From contig NZ_CP042968.1 in the NCBI RefSeq assembly GCF_001693515.2, positions 7,348,501 through 7,412,500 on the forward strand: 64,000 bases of DNA. Direction: 5' to 3'. The notes under the pieces were generated by a model. It was not told the DNA's origin. It worked only from the letters and a program-made list of their open reading frames with translations, and made no database searches. Both the position numbers and the translations under genes were made by a program. Source of the stretch: Bradyrhizobium paxllaeri (GTDB lineage Bacteria > Pseudomonadota > Alphaproteobacteria > Rhizobiales > Xanthobacteraceae). This document shows, piece by piece, positions 32,862 through 41,906 of this stretch (positions within the stretch are counted from its first letter, which is position 1; every line of letters begins with the position of its first letter).

Positions 32862-34718
32862 CTACGCGCCCTCGAATTGCAGCCGCGCCAATCGCGCGTA
32901 GAGCCCATTCGCTGCAACCAGTTCGGCGTGCGTGCCCTGTTCGACGATCCTGCCCTGGTCCATCACCATGATGCGGTCGCAGGACAACACGGTCGCGAGG
33001 CGATGGGCGATCACGAGCGTGGTGCGGTGGCGCATCAGCTCTTCAAGCGCGGTCTGCACCAGCGTCTCGCTTTCGGCATCGAGCGCCGACGTCGCTTCGT
33101 CGAGCAGCAATAGCGGCGCGTCGCGCAGGATGGCGCGCGCAATCGCGATGCGCTGGCGCTGGCCGCCGGACAGCGTCACGCCGCGCTCGCCGAGCTGGGC
33201 CTCGAAACCGCCCGGCAGGCGGCGCAGGAATTCGGTGGCGTGCGCCAGATCGGCAGCACGCTCGACCTCGGCATCGCTCGCATCCGGACGGCCGAAGCGG
33301 ATGTTTTCGCGCGCACTGGCCGCGAACACCACGGAGTCCTGCGGCACCAGCGCAATGCGCGAGCGCACGTCGACCGGATCGGCCGATTTGACCGGCACGC
33401 CATCGAGCGAAATCGTGCCGCGCGCGGGATCGTAGAAGCGCAGCAACAGATGAAACAGCGTGCTCTTGCCTGCCCCCGAGGGGCCTACGATCGCGACCTT
33501 TTCGCCGGCCTTGACCGAGAGCGAGACATTGTCGATTGCGAGCACGTCCGGCCGCGCCGGATAGGCGAAGCTGACATTGTCAAACCCGACATCGCCGCGC
33601 GCCGGCTGCGGCAGCGCGGCCGGCTGCGGCGGCGCCGTGATCTGCGATTTGACCCGCAGGATCTCGAACAGCCGCTCGGCAGCGCCGGACGCGGCCGAGA
33701 CTTCGCCCCAGACCTCGCTGAGCTGGCCGAGGCCGGTGGCGGCGAATGCCGCATACAGCACGAACTGGCCGAGCCGGCCCGGCGTGATCTGGCCGGTCAG
33801 CACGTCGTGCGAACCGACCCAGAGGATCGCGACCACGCTGGAGAACACGATGAAGATGATGATCAGCGTCAGCACCGCGCGCGCCCGCGTCGAGCTGCGC
33901 GCCGCCGCATAGGCCTGCTCGACCTCGCCGCCGAAGCGGGTCGTTGCCATCCGCTCGCTGGTATAGGCCTGCACGGTCCTGATCGCGCCGACCAGTTCGG
34001 ATGCGTAGGCGCTGGCGTCCGCCAGCGTATCCTGCGCATTGCGCGACAGCCGCCGCACCCAGCGCCCGAACGCAACCAGCGGGATCACGATGACCGGGAT
34101 CGCCAGCAACACAAAGCCTGACAGCTTGGGGCTCGTGATCACCATCATGGTGGTGGCGCCGATGAACAGCATCATGTTGCGCAGCGCGATCGAGACCGAG
34201 GCGCCGACCGCCGATTTGATCTGGGTGGTGTCGGCGGTCAGCCGCGACACCAGTTCACCCGAGCGCGCGGAATCGAAGAACGCCGGCGACAGCGAGATCA
34301 GATGCGCGAACACGTCACGCCTGAGGTCGGCGACGATGCGCTCGCCGATCGTCATCACGAGGTAATAGCGCGACGCGCTGGCGGCAGCGAGCACGGCGAC
34401 GACCGCGATCATGACGCTGAAGTAGCTGTTGATCAGGGCGATGCCTTCGGGGCTGAAGCCGAAATCGATCATGCGCCGGACCGCGATCGGCACCACCAGC
34501 GTGGTGATCGCCGCAACCGTCAGCGAGATAAAGGCCAGCGCCGCACGTCCGCGGTAGCGCGCGACATAGGGCGCCAGTGCCAGGAGCGGCCGCAGCTTTG
34601 CCCGGGTCTTGGTCGGCGACTGCGTCAACTGGGCCTCGATGAAGGCCTCTTCCTCGAGCAGGGCATCGCGCCGCGGGGGCGCGGTTTTGACGTCTTCAAG
34701 CTGTTCCGCTGCACTCAT
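32862..34718 (-). CDS. ABC exporter, fused permease-ATPase (MsbA/multidrug type)
   Basis: A 618 aa half-transporter that would work as a homodimer. Residues about 55-345 form the six-helix exporter domain. The C-terminal nucleotide-binding domain has Walker [11 protein letters not shown] (about residue 415), Q-loop LVPQDSVVF, signature LSGGQRQR, Walker [13 protein letters not shown] and H-loop [10 protein letters not shown] short polar cytosolic N-terminus (about 50 aa) precedes the first helix. Family members flip lipids or export drugs; the substrate cannot be read from sequence. It stands alone on the minus strand, divergent from rpmE. Confidence 0.92.
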   Translation of the reverse strand: MSAAEQLEDVKTAPPRRDALLEEEAFIEAQLTQSPTKTRAKLRPLLALAPYVARYRGRAALAFISLTVAAITTLVVPIAVRRMIDFGFSPEGIALINSYFSVMIAVVAVLAAASASRYYLVMTIGERIVADLRRDVFAHLISLSPAFFDSARSGELVSRLTADTTQIKSAVGASVSIALRNMMLFIGATTMMVITSPKLSGFVLLAIPVIVIPLVAFGRWVRRLSRNAQDTLADASAYASELVGAIRTVQAYTSERMATTRFGGEVEQAYAAARSSTRARAVLTLIIIFIVFSSVVAILWVGSHDVLTGQITPGRLGQFVLYAAFAATGLGQLSEVWGEVSAASGAAERLFEILRVKSQITAPPQPAALPQPARGDVGFDNVSFAYPARPDVLAIDNVSLSVKAGEKVAIVGPSGAGKSTLFHLLLRFYDPARGTISLDGVPVKSADPVDVRSRIALVPQDSVVFAASARENIRFGRPDASDAEVERAADLAHATEFLRRLPGGFEAQLGERGVTLSGGQRQRIAIARAILRDAPLLLLDEATSALDAESETLVQTALEELMRHRTTLVIAHRLATVLSCDRIMVMDQGRIVEQGTHAELVAANGLYARLARLQFEGA

Positions 34719-34897
34719 GAAATCCGACCGGTTTGCCGCCCCCAGATAGGCCCCGCCGCCCCCGCTGGCAAATCCGGGAGATTCCCAATCAGGAAGGATA
34801 CGTACCTTGTTTTGGCGGCCGCGTTACGTTATAGAGCCGCCCAAATCCCGTACCCATTGCCTATTGAGACGGGCGCCGGCGCGCCGAAGGATATGCC

Positions 34898-35125
34898 ATG
34901 AAAGCCGAAATTCACCCGAATTATCATACGATTACGGTCGTGATGACCGACGGGACCGAGTACCAGACCCGCTCCACCTGGGGCAAGGAAGGCGACAAGC
35001 TGAACCTCGATATCGACCCCAAGTCGCACCCGGCCTGGACCGGCGGCTCCCAGCAGATCCTCGACCGCGGCGGCCGTGTGTCGCGCTTCCAGAAGAAGTT
35101 TTCGGGCTTCCTCAAGAAGGACTGA
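34898..35125 (+). CDS. rpmE: 50S ribosomal protein L31
   Basis: A 75 aa ribosomal protein beginning [20 protein letters not shown] and ending [17 protein letters not shown]. The zinc-binding CxxC pairs of C+ L31 are absent (the sequence has [18 protein letters not shown]), so it is the zinc-independent form usual in Rhizobiales. The neighbouring ABC exporter gene is divergent. It is followed about 40 bases later by a strong intrinsic terminator, consistent with a single-gene transcript. Confidence 0.96.
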   Translation: MKAEIHPNYHTITVVMTDGTEYQTRSTWGKEGDKLNLDIDPKSHPAWTGGSQQILDRGGRVSRFQKKFSGFLKKD

Positions 35126-35163
35126 GGGGTTCGAGCCCCGGTCCTGCTTCCGCCCAGACATGC

Positions 35164-35194
35164 AAAAACGCCCCGGTTTCCCGGGGCGTTTTTT
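35164..35194 (+). terminator. Rho-independent terminator of rpmE
   Basis: The stem cgccccgg / ccggggcg with loop tttc is followed by a run of six T, and an upstream A-run makes it work in both directions. It lies about 40 bases after the rpmE stop. One of the clearest intrinsic terminators in the window. Confidence 0.92.
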
Positions 35195-35210
35195 GTTGAT
35201 GTGCACCGCT

Positions 35211-35290
35211 GTCATTCCGGGGCGATGCGAAGCATCGAACCCGGAATCTCGAGATTCCGGGTCTGGTCCTTCGGACCATCCCGGAATGAC
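35211..35290. repeat. 80-bp palindromic repeat, copy 1
   Basis: Begins gtcattccggggcgatgcga and ends ggaccatcccggaatgac. The core ccggaatctcgagattccgg is itself a palindrome and two small hairpins (gatgcgaagcatc, tggtccttcggacca) flank it. It is identical over all 80 bases to 46495-46574, and related to the repeats at 56054-56152 and 61713-61808. Confidence 0.9.
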
Positions 35291-35309
35291 AGTTGGGACT
35301 TTCGAAAAA

Positions 35310-35822
35310 TTACTGCTCGAACGCCGCCTTCAGGCGGTTGAGCTGCGGCACCAGCGGATTACCGATCGGCGCGCGTTCGGCCGATGGCGCGTGGATCGTG
35401 GTGTCGAGCCGGCGCACCCGCGCCTGCAGGCTCATCGAGCGCGCAATCAGGTCCTGCAATTGCTGCGGCAGCTTTTCGATCATGTCCCCAGGCCCGGGAT
35501 CGGCGGCCGTCAGCTTGACCTTGGTCTTTTCGCGGTTGGCCTGGCTCAGCGTCATCTCGCCTTCCTTGACGGCGCGATGCAGCAGCAGCCAGGACGCGAG
35601 TTGCATCAAGCGGGTGGTGAGACGCATGCTTTCGGTTGCGTAAGTAAGGCTGACGGAACGTTCGAGCGCCTTGGCGTCGGTGCGGCCCTCACCGTCGAGA
35701 TAGGCGGCGGTCTCCTCGACCAGATCCATGCCTTCCCGGAAAAGAGTTCCGAATGCCGCCGAATTAGTCAGCCGCTCGCTGAACAACACGAGCGCGGGTT
35801 CGCTTTGCGAACGATCCGCCAT
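35310..35822 (-). CDS. rcdA: DUF1465 protein, RcdA-type protease adaptor
   Basis: A 170 aa cytosolic protein of the DUF1465 family, whose characterised member RcdA of Caulobacter is a ClpXP adaptor in the CpdR-RcdA-PopA hierarchy needed to degrade CtrA. ATG 35822 (MADRSQSEPALVLFSERLTN) is preferred; an upstream extension to 35921 lacks family character. Visible features: ATESMRLTTRLMQLASWLLL (three-helix-bundle core), GEMTLSQANREKTKVKL and a flexible C-terminal tail. The function here is inferred from the family. It is downstream of DUF1192 on the same strand, separated by repeats and a terminator. Confidence 0.78.
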   Translation of the reverse strand: MADRSQSEPALVLFSERLTNSAAFGTLFREGMDLVEETAAYLDGEGRTDAKALERSVSLTYATESMRLTTRLMQLASWLLLHRAVKEGEMTLSQANREKTKVKLTAADPGPGDMIEKLPQQLQDLIARSMSLQARVRRLDTTIHAPSAERAPIGNPLVPQLNRLKAAFEQ

Positions 35823-35972
35823 GGTTAACGCCCTCACGCCACTATTTGCCCCGCCGGCTGTGAACCACCGGCTTATGATGAACAAATCATTGCTCGGGCG
35901 AGATCGAGAGTCCAGCGGCAACCGGATTTATGGTTTCCAGCGTATGGGGGCACTAAATAGCCGCGCTGCGCA

Positions 35973-36003
35973 CAAAAAAGAGCCGCCGTTTCCGGCGGCT
36001 TTT
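35973..36003 (-). terminator. Intrinsic terminator (bidirectional)
   Basis: The stem gccgccg / cggcggc with loop tttc is flanked by AAAAAA on the left and TTTT on the right. It can terminate in both directions, and the longer U-run is on the minus strand. No gene ends close by on the plus strand. On the minus strand DUF1192 ends about 300 bases upstream, so it may serve that gene or an unannotated short transcript. Confidence 0.8.
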
Positions 36004-36308
36004 GAAGTTGATAACAGGGAGGCGTCAAACAGAGTGGACAGGAGCCACTCGGTGTCCAAACGAGGACAATGCCAGTCATAAAGGAGAAAGCTTAATCCTT
36101 CGTAAATGAGCGATTTTCTTTAGGGATTATTTGCCATGTCGGCCACTGGCCGAGTTTGACGTTGACGCCAAGTCCTCGTCGTCCCAGCGAACGCAGGGAC
36201 CCATAGCCACCAGCGGTTATGATGGAGGGAAAGTCGGCCAGCGGCCTGCCACACGATAGGCCGCGGCGTATGGGTCCCTGCGTTCGCAGGGACGACGCCG
36301 CAACTGTT
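36004..36308. other. Intergenic region with a long palindromic repeat (36177-36297)
   Basis: No credible gene. The repeat at 36177-36297 has arms cgtcgtcccagcgaacgcag and gcgttcgcagggacgacg with an extended match to gggacccata / tatgggtccc. The remaining 36004-36176 is less GC-rich and carries a plus-strand Shine-Dalgarno-like aaaggagaaagctt with only a five-codon frame after it. Confidence 0.55.
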
Positions 36309-36500
36309 CTACGATTTGAAGAAGCTGTTCGCGGCATCCTTTGACGCGCGCTTTTTGGTGACGGCTTCCTGCAGCCGTGTAACTTCGGAATTCAGCAGCG
36401 CGATGCGCTCGGTCAATTCCTCGACCGACAGCAGCGATAGATCCTGGCCGATCTCGTGGGAGATTTTCTTCCGCGGCTTGTCGTCATCCTCGATCGCCAT
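36309..36500 (-). CDS. DUF1192 protein
   Basis: A 63 aa acidic/charged protein of the DUF1192 family. It begins MAIEDDDKPRKKISHEIGQD, and the conserved core LSLLSVEELTERIALLNSEV forms a helix followed by TRLQEAVTKKRASKDAAN, predicted coiled coil. DUF1192 genes often sit next to the DUF1465 (rcdA) gene and a quinone oxidoreductase gene in Rhizobiales, as here, but no function is established. It is divergent from the oxidoreductase gene. Confidence 0.85.
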   Translation of the reverse strand: MAIEDDDKPRKKISHEIGQDLSLLSVEELTERIALLNSEVTRLQEAVTKKRASKDAANSFFKS

Positions 36501-36602
36501 GCGTTTCTCCTTGCTCTCTGCGGTCCCCGATGTGGTTGCCAGCCGCAGCCCGGCTGGCTAATCAGGGGCCGCCTTATTCTCAGCCTTTCGCAAGGACAAA
36601 TC

Positions 36603-37601
36603 ATGGAAAAGCTGCCCGCGCAAATGACCGTCATCGGCATCAGCAAGCCCGGTGGTCCCGAAGTGCTGTTGCCGGAAACCCGCAGCGTTCCGAAACCCGG
36701 TCCAGGTGAAATCCTGGTCAAGGTGATGGCCGCCGGTGTCAACCGTCCCGACGTCGCGCAGCGCTCCGGCGCCTACCCGCCGCCGCCCGGCGCCAGCGAC
36801 CTGCCCGGCCTCGAAATTGCCGGCGAAGTTGTTGCGCTCGGCGAAGGAGCGGTCAAACACAAGCTCGGCGACAAGGTGATGTCGCTGGTGGCGGGCGGCG
36901 GCTACGCCCAATACTGCATTGCGCAGGATGCGCAGGCGATGGCGGTGCCCTCCTCGCTCACGATCGAGGAAGCCGGTGCCATTCCGGAAACGCTGATGAC
37001 CGTCTGGCACAATGTGTTCGAGCGCGGCGCGCTGAAGCCGGGCGAAACGCTTCTGATCCACGGCGGCTCATCCGGCATCGGCACCATGGCGATCCAGCTT
37101 GCCAAGGCGTTCGGCTCGAAGGTGATCGTGACTGTCGGCTCGCAGGACAAGATCGACGCCTGCCTGAAGCTCGGCGCCGATCGCGCGATCAACTACAAGA
37201 CGGAGGACTTCGTCGCCGTGGTCAAGGCGGAGACCAACAATGTCGGCGCCAACCTGATCCTCGACATGGTCGCCGGCGACTATGTCGATCGCAACTATGA
37301 CGCGGCCGCGGTCGATGGCCGTATCGTGCAAATTGCAACGCTCAACGGCCCCAAGGTCAGCGTTAACATTGCCAAGGTGATGGTGAAGCGGCTTACGCAT
37401 ACCGGCTCCACGCTGCGACCCCGTACTAATGCGGATAAGGCGGCGATGGTCGCGGCAATTGAGGCCAAGGTGATGCCACTATTGCGCGAAGGACGCGTAA
37501 AACCGCTGATGGACAGCTCGTTTCCGCTTGAAAAAGCAGCCGACGCGCACCGGCGGATGGAGACCTCCGCACATATTGGCAAAATTGTGTTGGCGGTTTA
37601 A
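36603..37601 (+). CDS. NAD(P)H-quinone oxidoreductase (MDR superfamily)
   Basis: A 332 aa zinc-free medium-chain dehydrogenase. ATG 36603 (MEKLPAQMTVIGISKPGGPE) is correct; the upstream open frame has no homology. The N-terminal GroES-like domain shows VMAAGVNRPDVAQRSGAYP and GLEIAGEVVALGEG; the nucleotide fold has LLIHGGSSGIGTMAIQLAKA. Zinc-ligand cysteines are missing, as in the QOR/PIG3 group, where members reduce quinones or reactive carbonyls with NADPH. Neighbours give no further clue. Confidence 0.9.
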   Translation: MEKLPAQMTVIGISKPGGPEVLLPETRSVPKPGPGEILVKVMAAGVNRPDVAQRSGAYPPPPGASDLPGLEIAGEVVALGEGAVKHKLGDKVMSLVAGGGYAQYCIAQDAQAMAVPSSLTIEEAGAIPETLMTVWHNVFERGALKPGETLLIHGGSSGIGTMAIQLAKAFGSKVIVTVGSQDKIDACLKLGADRAINYKTEDFVAVVKAETNNVGANLILDMVAGDYVDRNYDAAAVDGRIVQIATLNGPKVSVNIAKVMVKRLTHTGSTLRPRTNADKAAMVAAIEAKVMPLLREGRVKPLMDSSFPLEKAADAHRRMETSAHIGKIVLAV

Positions 37602-37721
37602 CGGATCGAGAGCGAAGCGTGGGTGGAAACCCTTTGATTTGCTTCGCTTTCATGTCATTTATCGCGGCTACGCCGACCCGTTCGCTGGGCCGGGAGAATC
37701 GTTGGTCGCGGAGTACTGACA

Positions 37722-40598
37722 TTGCGTCTGATCAGGTGCCTGGCGCTGCTTGCGCTGGGCCTCATGATTGTTGCGGCGGCGCCTGCGGCGCATGCCATTG
37801 ACGCGGTCAGCGTCCGCAGCGACGCGCCTGCAATCGATCTCACCGCCGTGCTCGATCATCAGCGCAGCGAGACCGACCGCATTCAGGTTTCGACGGCGCC
37901 GGGAACTGACGGCATCGTCCGCCGCATCGAGGTCCGCGCCCGCGAGGGCGGACAGAACTGGGTGGTGTTCGCGCTCGCCAACAACACCGACGACCAGCTC
38001 GACCGCCTGATCGTTGCCCCGCATTATCGCATCGTGTCGTCGGGCCTGCTGTGGCCCGATCTCGGTCTGTCGCGCATCGCCACGATTACGCCGTCGACCG
38101 GTGACCGCCCCGAGCGGCAGGAAAGCGCGACCGCCGACATCTTCCGCCTCACGCTCGATCCCGGCGCCGTCATCACCTTCGTGGCGGAACTGCGCACCGA
38201 TAAATTGCCGCAGCTCTATCTCTGGGAACCCGACGCCTACAAGGACAAGGTCAACTCGTTCACGCTCTACCAGGGCATCGTGATCGGCATCTCCGGACTA
38301 CTGGCGCTGGTGCTGACGATCCTGTTCGTGGTCAAGGGCAGCATCATGTTCCCGGCCGCCGCCGCGCTCGCCTGGGCGGTGCTTGTCTATATCGGCGTCG
38401 ACTTCGGCTTCTGGGGCAAGGTGCTCGACATGTCGAACAACGCCGAGCGCGTCTGGCGCGCGGCGGGTGAAGCGATCCTGGCGGCGACGCTGCTGGTGTT
38501 CCTGTTCGCCTATCTCAATCTCAGCCGTTGGCATGTGCGCTATTCCCACATCACGGTCGGCTGGCTCGCCTTCCTCGGCTCGCTGGTGGCGCTGGCGCTG
38601 TTCGATCCCGCCGTCGCCTCCGGCATTGCGCGCATCTCGCTGGTCCTGATCGCCTTCGCCGGCTTTGCGCTGATCGTCTATCTCTCAACGCACGGTTTCG
38701 ACCGCGCGGTGCTGCTGATCCCGACCTGGTTCCTGCTGGTGGTCTGGGTGATCGCGGCCGGCATGACCGTGGCCGGAAGCGTCACCAATGACATCGTGGG
38801 GCCCGCGCTGCTCGGCGGTCTCGTACTGATCGTGATGCTGATCGGATTTACGGTCATGCAGCACGCGTTCGCCGGTGGCGGCGCCACCACCGGTATCGTC
38901 TCCGACGTCGAGCGCCGCGCGCTGGCGCTGACCGGCTCCGGCGATCTGATCTGGGACTGGGACGTTTCCGCCGACAAGGTGTTCACGAGTCCCGAGACCG
39001 AAAGCCTGCTGGGCTTAAAGCGCGGCACGCTGGAAGGCCCGGCCGCGAAATGGCTCGAGGTGCTGCACCCGCTCGACCAGGATCGCTTCCGCGCCGCGCT
39101 CGACAGCGTGCTCGACCAACGCCGCGGCCGGCTGGTGCAGGATTTCCGCCTGCGCACGCCCGACGGCCACTTCATGTGGTTCGCGCTGAAGGCGCGCCCG
39201 GTGGTCGGCTCCGACGGCGAGGTCTCGCGCGTGGTCGGCACGCTCACCGATGTCACCGAAATCAAGAACGCCGAAGAGCGCATGCTTCATGACTCCGTGC
39301 ATGACAACCTCACCGGCCTGCCCAACCGCCAATTGTTCATGGATCGCCTCGGCGCGGTCGCCAATTTCGTCAAGAGCATGCCGACGCTGCGGCCGACGCT
39401 GATGGTGATCGACCTCGATCGCTTCAAGCAGGTCAACGATTCCGTCGGCATCGCGGTCGGCGACTCCATCCTGCTGACGCTGGCGCGGCGGCTGACGCGC
39501 ATCCTCAAGCCCCAGGACACGCTGGCGCGGCTGGCCGGCGACCAGTTCGGCCTGATCCTGATATCGGAACAGGATCCGGCGCGGATCACCGCCTTTGCCG
39601 AAACCATCCGCAAGACCATCCGCGCCCCGATCGCCTTCAACGACCGCGAGATCTTTCTGACCGCATCCATCGGGCTCGCGCTGTCGGATCCGCAGACGCA
39701 GATCACCGAGGAAATCATCAAGGACGCCGAGCTTGCGATGTATCACTCCAAGCGGATCGGCGGCGACCGCATCGACGTCTACAAGCCGGCGATGCGCGCC
39801 CGCAAGACCGACCGCCTGACGCTGGAGAGTGAACTGCGCCGCGCCATCGAGCGGCAGGAAATCACCATTCTCTACCAGCCGATCGTGCGGCTAGAGGATC
39901 GCTCGATCGCGGGCTTCGAGGCGCTGGCGCGCTGGGATCATCCCAAGCTCGGCCGGATGTCGCCTGCCGAATTCATCACGATCGCCGAGGAAATCGGGTT
40001 GATCGTCGATCTCGGCATGTTCGTGCTGGACCAGACCGCGCGGCAGCTCTCGGTCTGGCAGCGCGCGATGCGCGCGCGCGAGCCGATTTTCGCCTCCGTC
40101 AACGTCTCCTCGCGGCAATTGCTGCGCCACGATCTGATCCACGATATCCGCACCGTGCTGTCGCGCTCGTCGGTGGCGCGCGGCACGCTCAAGCTGGAAC
40201 TGACGGAATCGCTGGTGATGGAAAATCCGGAGCACGCGGCGCAGATGCTGGCGCGGATCCGCGAACTCGGCACCGGACTGTCGCTGGACGACTTCGGCAC
40301 CGGCCATTCCTCGCTGGCCTATCTGCAGCGCTTCCCGTTCGACACCATCAAGATCGACCAGTCCTTCGTCCGCACTACCAGCCGCGGCACGCGGCCGGTG
40401 ATCCTGAAATCGATCATCGCGCTTGCCCACGACCTTGGCATGGACGTGGTGGCGGAAGGCGCCGAGACGGATTCGGATGCGGTCGAGCTCTACCAGCTCG
40501 GCTGCGAATACGCGCAAGGTTTCGCTTTCGGCGAGCCGATGGACGCCGATGCCGCGATGCGGCTATTGACGGAAGAACGGCTGGAAGCGGCGAGCTGA
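37722..40598 (+). CDS. Membrane sensor with PAS, degenerate GGDEF and EAL domains (cyclic-di-GMP phosphodiesterase)
   Basis: A 958 aa protein starting at TTG 37722 (MRLIRCLALLALGLMIVAAA, a signal peptide); no in-frame ATG gives a full signal. Order: periplasmic domain (about 26-185), about seven membrane helices (188-380, 7TMR-DISM-like layout), PAS (about 395-520), GGDEF (523-690) and EAL (705-950). The GGDEF signature reads AGDQF, so diguanylate cyclase activity is probably lost and the domain may only bind GTP. The EAL domain keeps FEALARWDHP, ELTESLVMEN, SLDDFGTGHSSL and KIDQSFV, so it should hydrolyse c-di-GMP. Likely links an envelope signal to motility/biofilm control. Confidence 0.88.
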   Translation: MRLIRCLALLALGLMIVAAAPAAHAIDAVSVRSDAPAIDLTAVLDHQRSETDRIQVSTAPGTDGIVRRIEVRAREGGQNWVVFALANNTDDQLDRLIVAPHYRIVSSGLLWPDLGLSRIATITPSTGDRPERQESATADIFRLTLDPGAVITFVAELRTDKLPQLYLWEPDAYKDKVNSFTLYQGIVIGISGLLALVLTILFVVKGSIMFPAAAALAWAVLVYIGVDFGFWGKVLDMSNNAERVWRAAGEAILAATLLVFLFAYLNLSRWHVRYSHITVGWLAFLGSLVALALFDPAVASGIARISLVLIAFAGFALIVYLSTHGFDRAVLLIPTWFLLVVWVIAAGMTVAGSVTNDIVGPALLGGLVLIVMLIGFTVMQHAFAGGGATTGIVSDVERRALALTGSGDLIWDWDVSADKVFTSPETESLLGLKRGTLEGPAAKWLEVLHPLDQDRFRAALDSVLDQRRGRLVQDFRLRTPDGHFMWFALKARPVVGSDGEVSRVVGTLTDVTEIKNAEERMLHDSVHDNLTGLPNRQLFMDRLGAVANFVKSMPTLRPTLMVIDLDRFKQVNDSVGIAVGDSILLTLARRLTRILKPQDTLARLAGDQFGLILISEQDPARITAFAETIRKTIRAPIAFNDREIFLTASIGLALSDPQTQITEEIIKDAELAMYHSKRIGGDRIDVYKPAMRARKTDRLTLESELRRAIERQEITILYQPIVRLEDRSIAGFEALARWDHPKLGRMSPAEFITIAEEIGLIVDLGMFVLDQTARQLSVWQRAMRAREPIFASVNVSSRQLLRHDLIHDIRTVLSRSSVARGTLKLELTESLVMENPEHAAQMLARIRELGTGLSLDDFGTGHSSLAYLQRFPFDTIKIDQSFVRTTSRGTRPVILKSIIALAHDLGMDVVAEGAETDSDAVELYQLGCEYAQGFAFGEPMDADAAMRLLTEERLEAAS

Positions 40599-40623
40599 TC
40601 CAGCCAGCATCAGCGATTGTCAG

Positions 40624-41274
40624 CTAATCCTTTGCTCGCAGGATGCTGATCCGCGTTTCGTCGACAAAATTCTTGATGTCCTGATCGGGTCGGCGGAACA
40701 GGTTGCGTTCGACAACGAGTGAGCGGCCGCTGACCGTCTTGGTGCAGCGCTCCTTGAGATAGACGCCTCCCACCGGCTGGTCTCCCGCGCCCGGCTGGCC
40801 CTCGGTGCATGCCCAGCCATCCGAGCCGTAGCGCGACTTGGCCTGTAGCCCCAGGAGAAACGCCTTCTTCCTGATATAGAGACGCGCCTTCGGATCGGTC
40901 TCGATCTGCAAGCCAGCAATGTGGCCGGTATCGTCGATCAGCAAGGTTAGTATCGCAGGGTGACCCGCCACCATGGTGCCGTCCCGACTGGTCGACGGAT
41001 CATAACCAAATCGGATCGCGCGTGTCCCACTCGCGTCGGCCGGGCAGTCATGCCAATCCTTCCAGCCGGTCAATGTGCGCTTCGGATCCGCCGCGCAGGA
41101 GAAGTCGACGTAACCGGACTCCGCCAATTCGGTCGCGGCCATTCCAAGGCGAATATCACGCAAATCGTTGCCGCTGAATTCCTCGGTCCGTGCCGGAGAG
41201 CTCGCGAGCGCGATCGCCTGCCAGGTAAGCAGGCCCGCAGCAAAAACGCCTGGCAGCTTCAATCTGTGCATCAC
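40624..41274 (-). CDS. Secreted protein of unknown function in the PQQ-dehydrogenase cluster
   Basis: A 216 aa exported protein. The signal peptide runs MMHRLKLPGVFAAGLLTWQA to about residue 30. The mature part contains LRDIRLGMAATELAESGYVDFSCA, DDTGHIAGLQIETDPKA and several cysteines (FSCAADP, DWHDCPAD, GWACTEG, KERCTKT), which probably form two disulfides. No family recognised. Its ATG overlaps the cytochrome stop, so it is the last gene of the operon with the cytochrome c and probably the PQQ dehydrogenase. Contribution to electron transfer or enzyme maturation is unknown. Confidence 0.72.
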   Translation of the reverse strand: MMHRLKLPGVFAAGLLTWQAIALASSPARTEEFSGNDLRDIRLGMAATELAESGYVDFSCAADPKRTLTGWKDWHDCPADASGTRAIRFGYDPSTSRDGTMVAGHPAILTLLIDDTGHIAGLQIETDPKARLYIRKKAFLLGLQAKSRYGSDGWACTEGQPGAGDQPVGGVYLKERCTKTVSGRSLVVERNLFRRPDQDIKNFVDETRISILRAKD

Positions 41275-41843
41275 TGGCCCTTCCCCATGCTGACGGCCGC
41301 GTCATTTGGCTTCTGCGCCTGCGTCTTGTAGACGTCACATACCCGCGATGTGCTTGAGAAGAAGGTGACGCATTCCGCGTAAGTGGGTTCGCCAGCCCCC
41401 TTGATGTGCGCAATCACGTAGTCGGCGACGGCTTCGATATCCTTCGGTCGCAGAAACGTTCCACCCTCGGGCGGCATCTGCGCCCCTGCATCCTGGCGGT
41501 TCATGTCGTGGCATTTCACCTCATCGTAGGCGCCACGCATGAAGAACGGCATCCCCGTGCCCGGCCGCCCGCAGCCGACGGTTTCAATGATCTGATCCCG
41601 CGTCAGCTCGGTCTTGCGCAACGACAGCGCATCTCCGCCATAACCACCACCGCCATTGCCGTGCCATTTGTGGCAACCGACGCAGTTTGCACGACTGAAC
41701 ACCGTCTTGCCGGCATTGGTCGGATCCGAGGCCGGCGCCTGCGCCGACTGACCGTAAGCAGCGGCCGACATCGAAAAATTCAGTGCGACGACGATCGCAA
41801 GCAGCACGCCTGCCGCCGCCGGGAACCGATTGAAGATCATCAT
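41271..41843 (-). CDS. Periplasmic mono-haem cytochrome c
   Basis: A 190 aa exported cytochrome. Signal peptide about residues 1-32 (VLLAIVVALNFSMSAAAYGQ). The single haem motif is CVGCH (about residue 55) in VFSRANCVGCHKWHGN; the axial methionine is likely in MPPEGGTFLRPKDIEAVADYV. Extra cysteines (VGCGRPG, VKCHDMN, ECVTFF, RVCDVY) suggest disulfides. In this position it is the natural electron acceptor of the upstream PQQ dehydrogenase, like MxaG/XoxG-type cytochromes, although it does not show their exact signature. Confidence 0.85.
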   Translation of the reverse strand: MMIFNRFPAAAGVLLAIVVALNFSMSAAAYGQSAQAPASDPTNAGKTVFSRANCVGCHKWHGNGGGGYGGDALSLRKTELTRDQIIETVGCGRPGTGMPFFMRGAYDEVKCHDMNRQDAGAQMPPEGGTFLRPKDIEAVADYVIAHIKGAGEPTYAECVTFFSSTSRVCDVYKTQAQKPNDAAVSMGKGQ

Positions 41844-41865
41844 TGCATCTCTTGTCGAAGGAGCA

Positions 41866-41892
41866 GGAGGGGCCGCCGGTGGCGGCTCCTCC
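41866..41892. promoter_or_regulatory. Hairpin between PQQ dehydrogenase and cytochrome genes
   Basis: GGAGGGGCCGCC / GGCGGCTCCTCC with a 3-base loop, 11 of 12 pairs. A run of seven T follows on the plus strand only, which is antisense to the operon. On the minus (coding) strand there is no U-run, so it is more likely an mRNA stability or read-through element than a terminator of the operon. As a plus-strand terminator it could stop antisense transcripts. Confidence 0.5.
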
Positions 41893-41906
41893 GTTTTTTT
41901 GAGATG

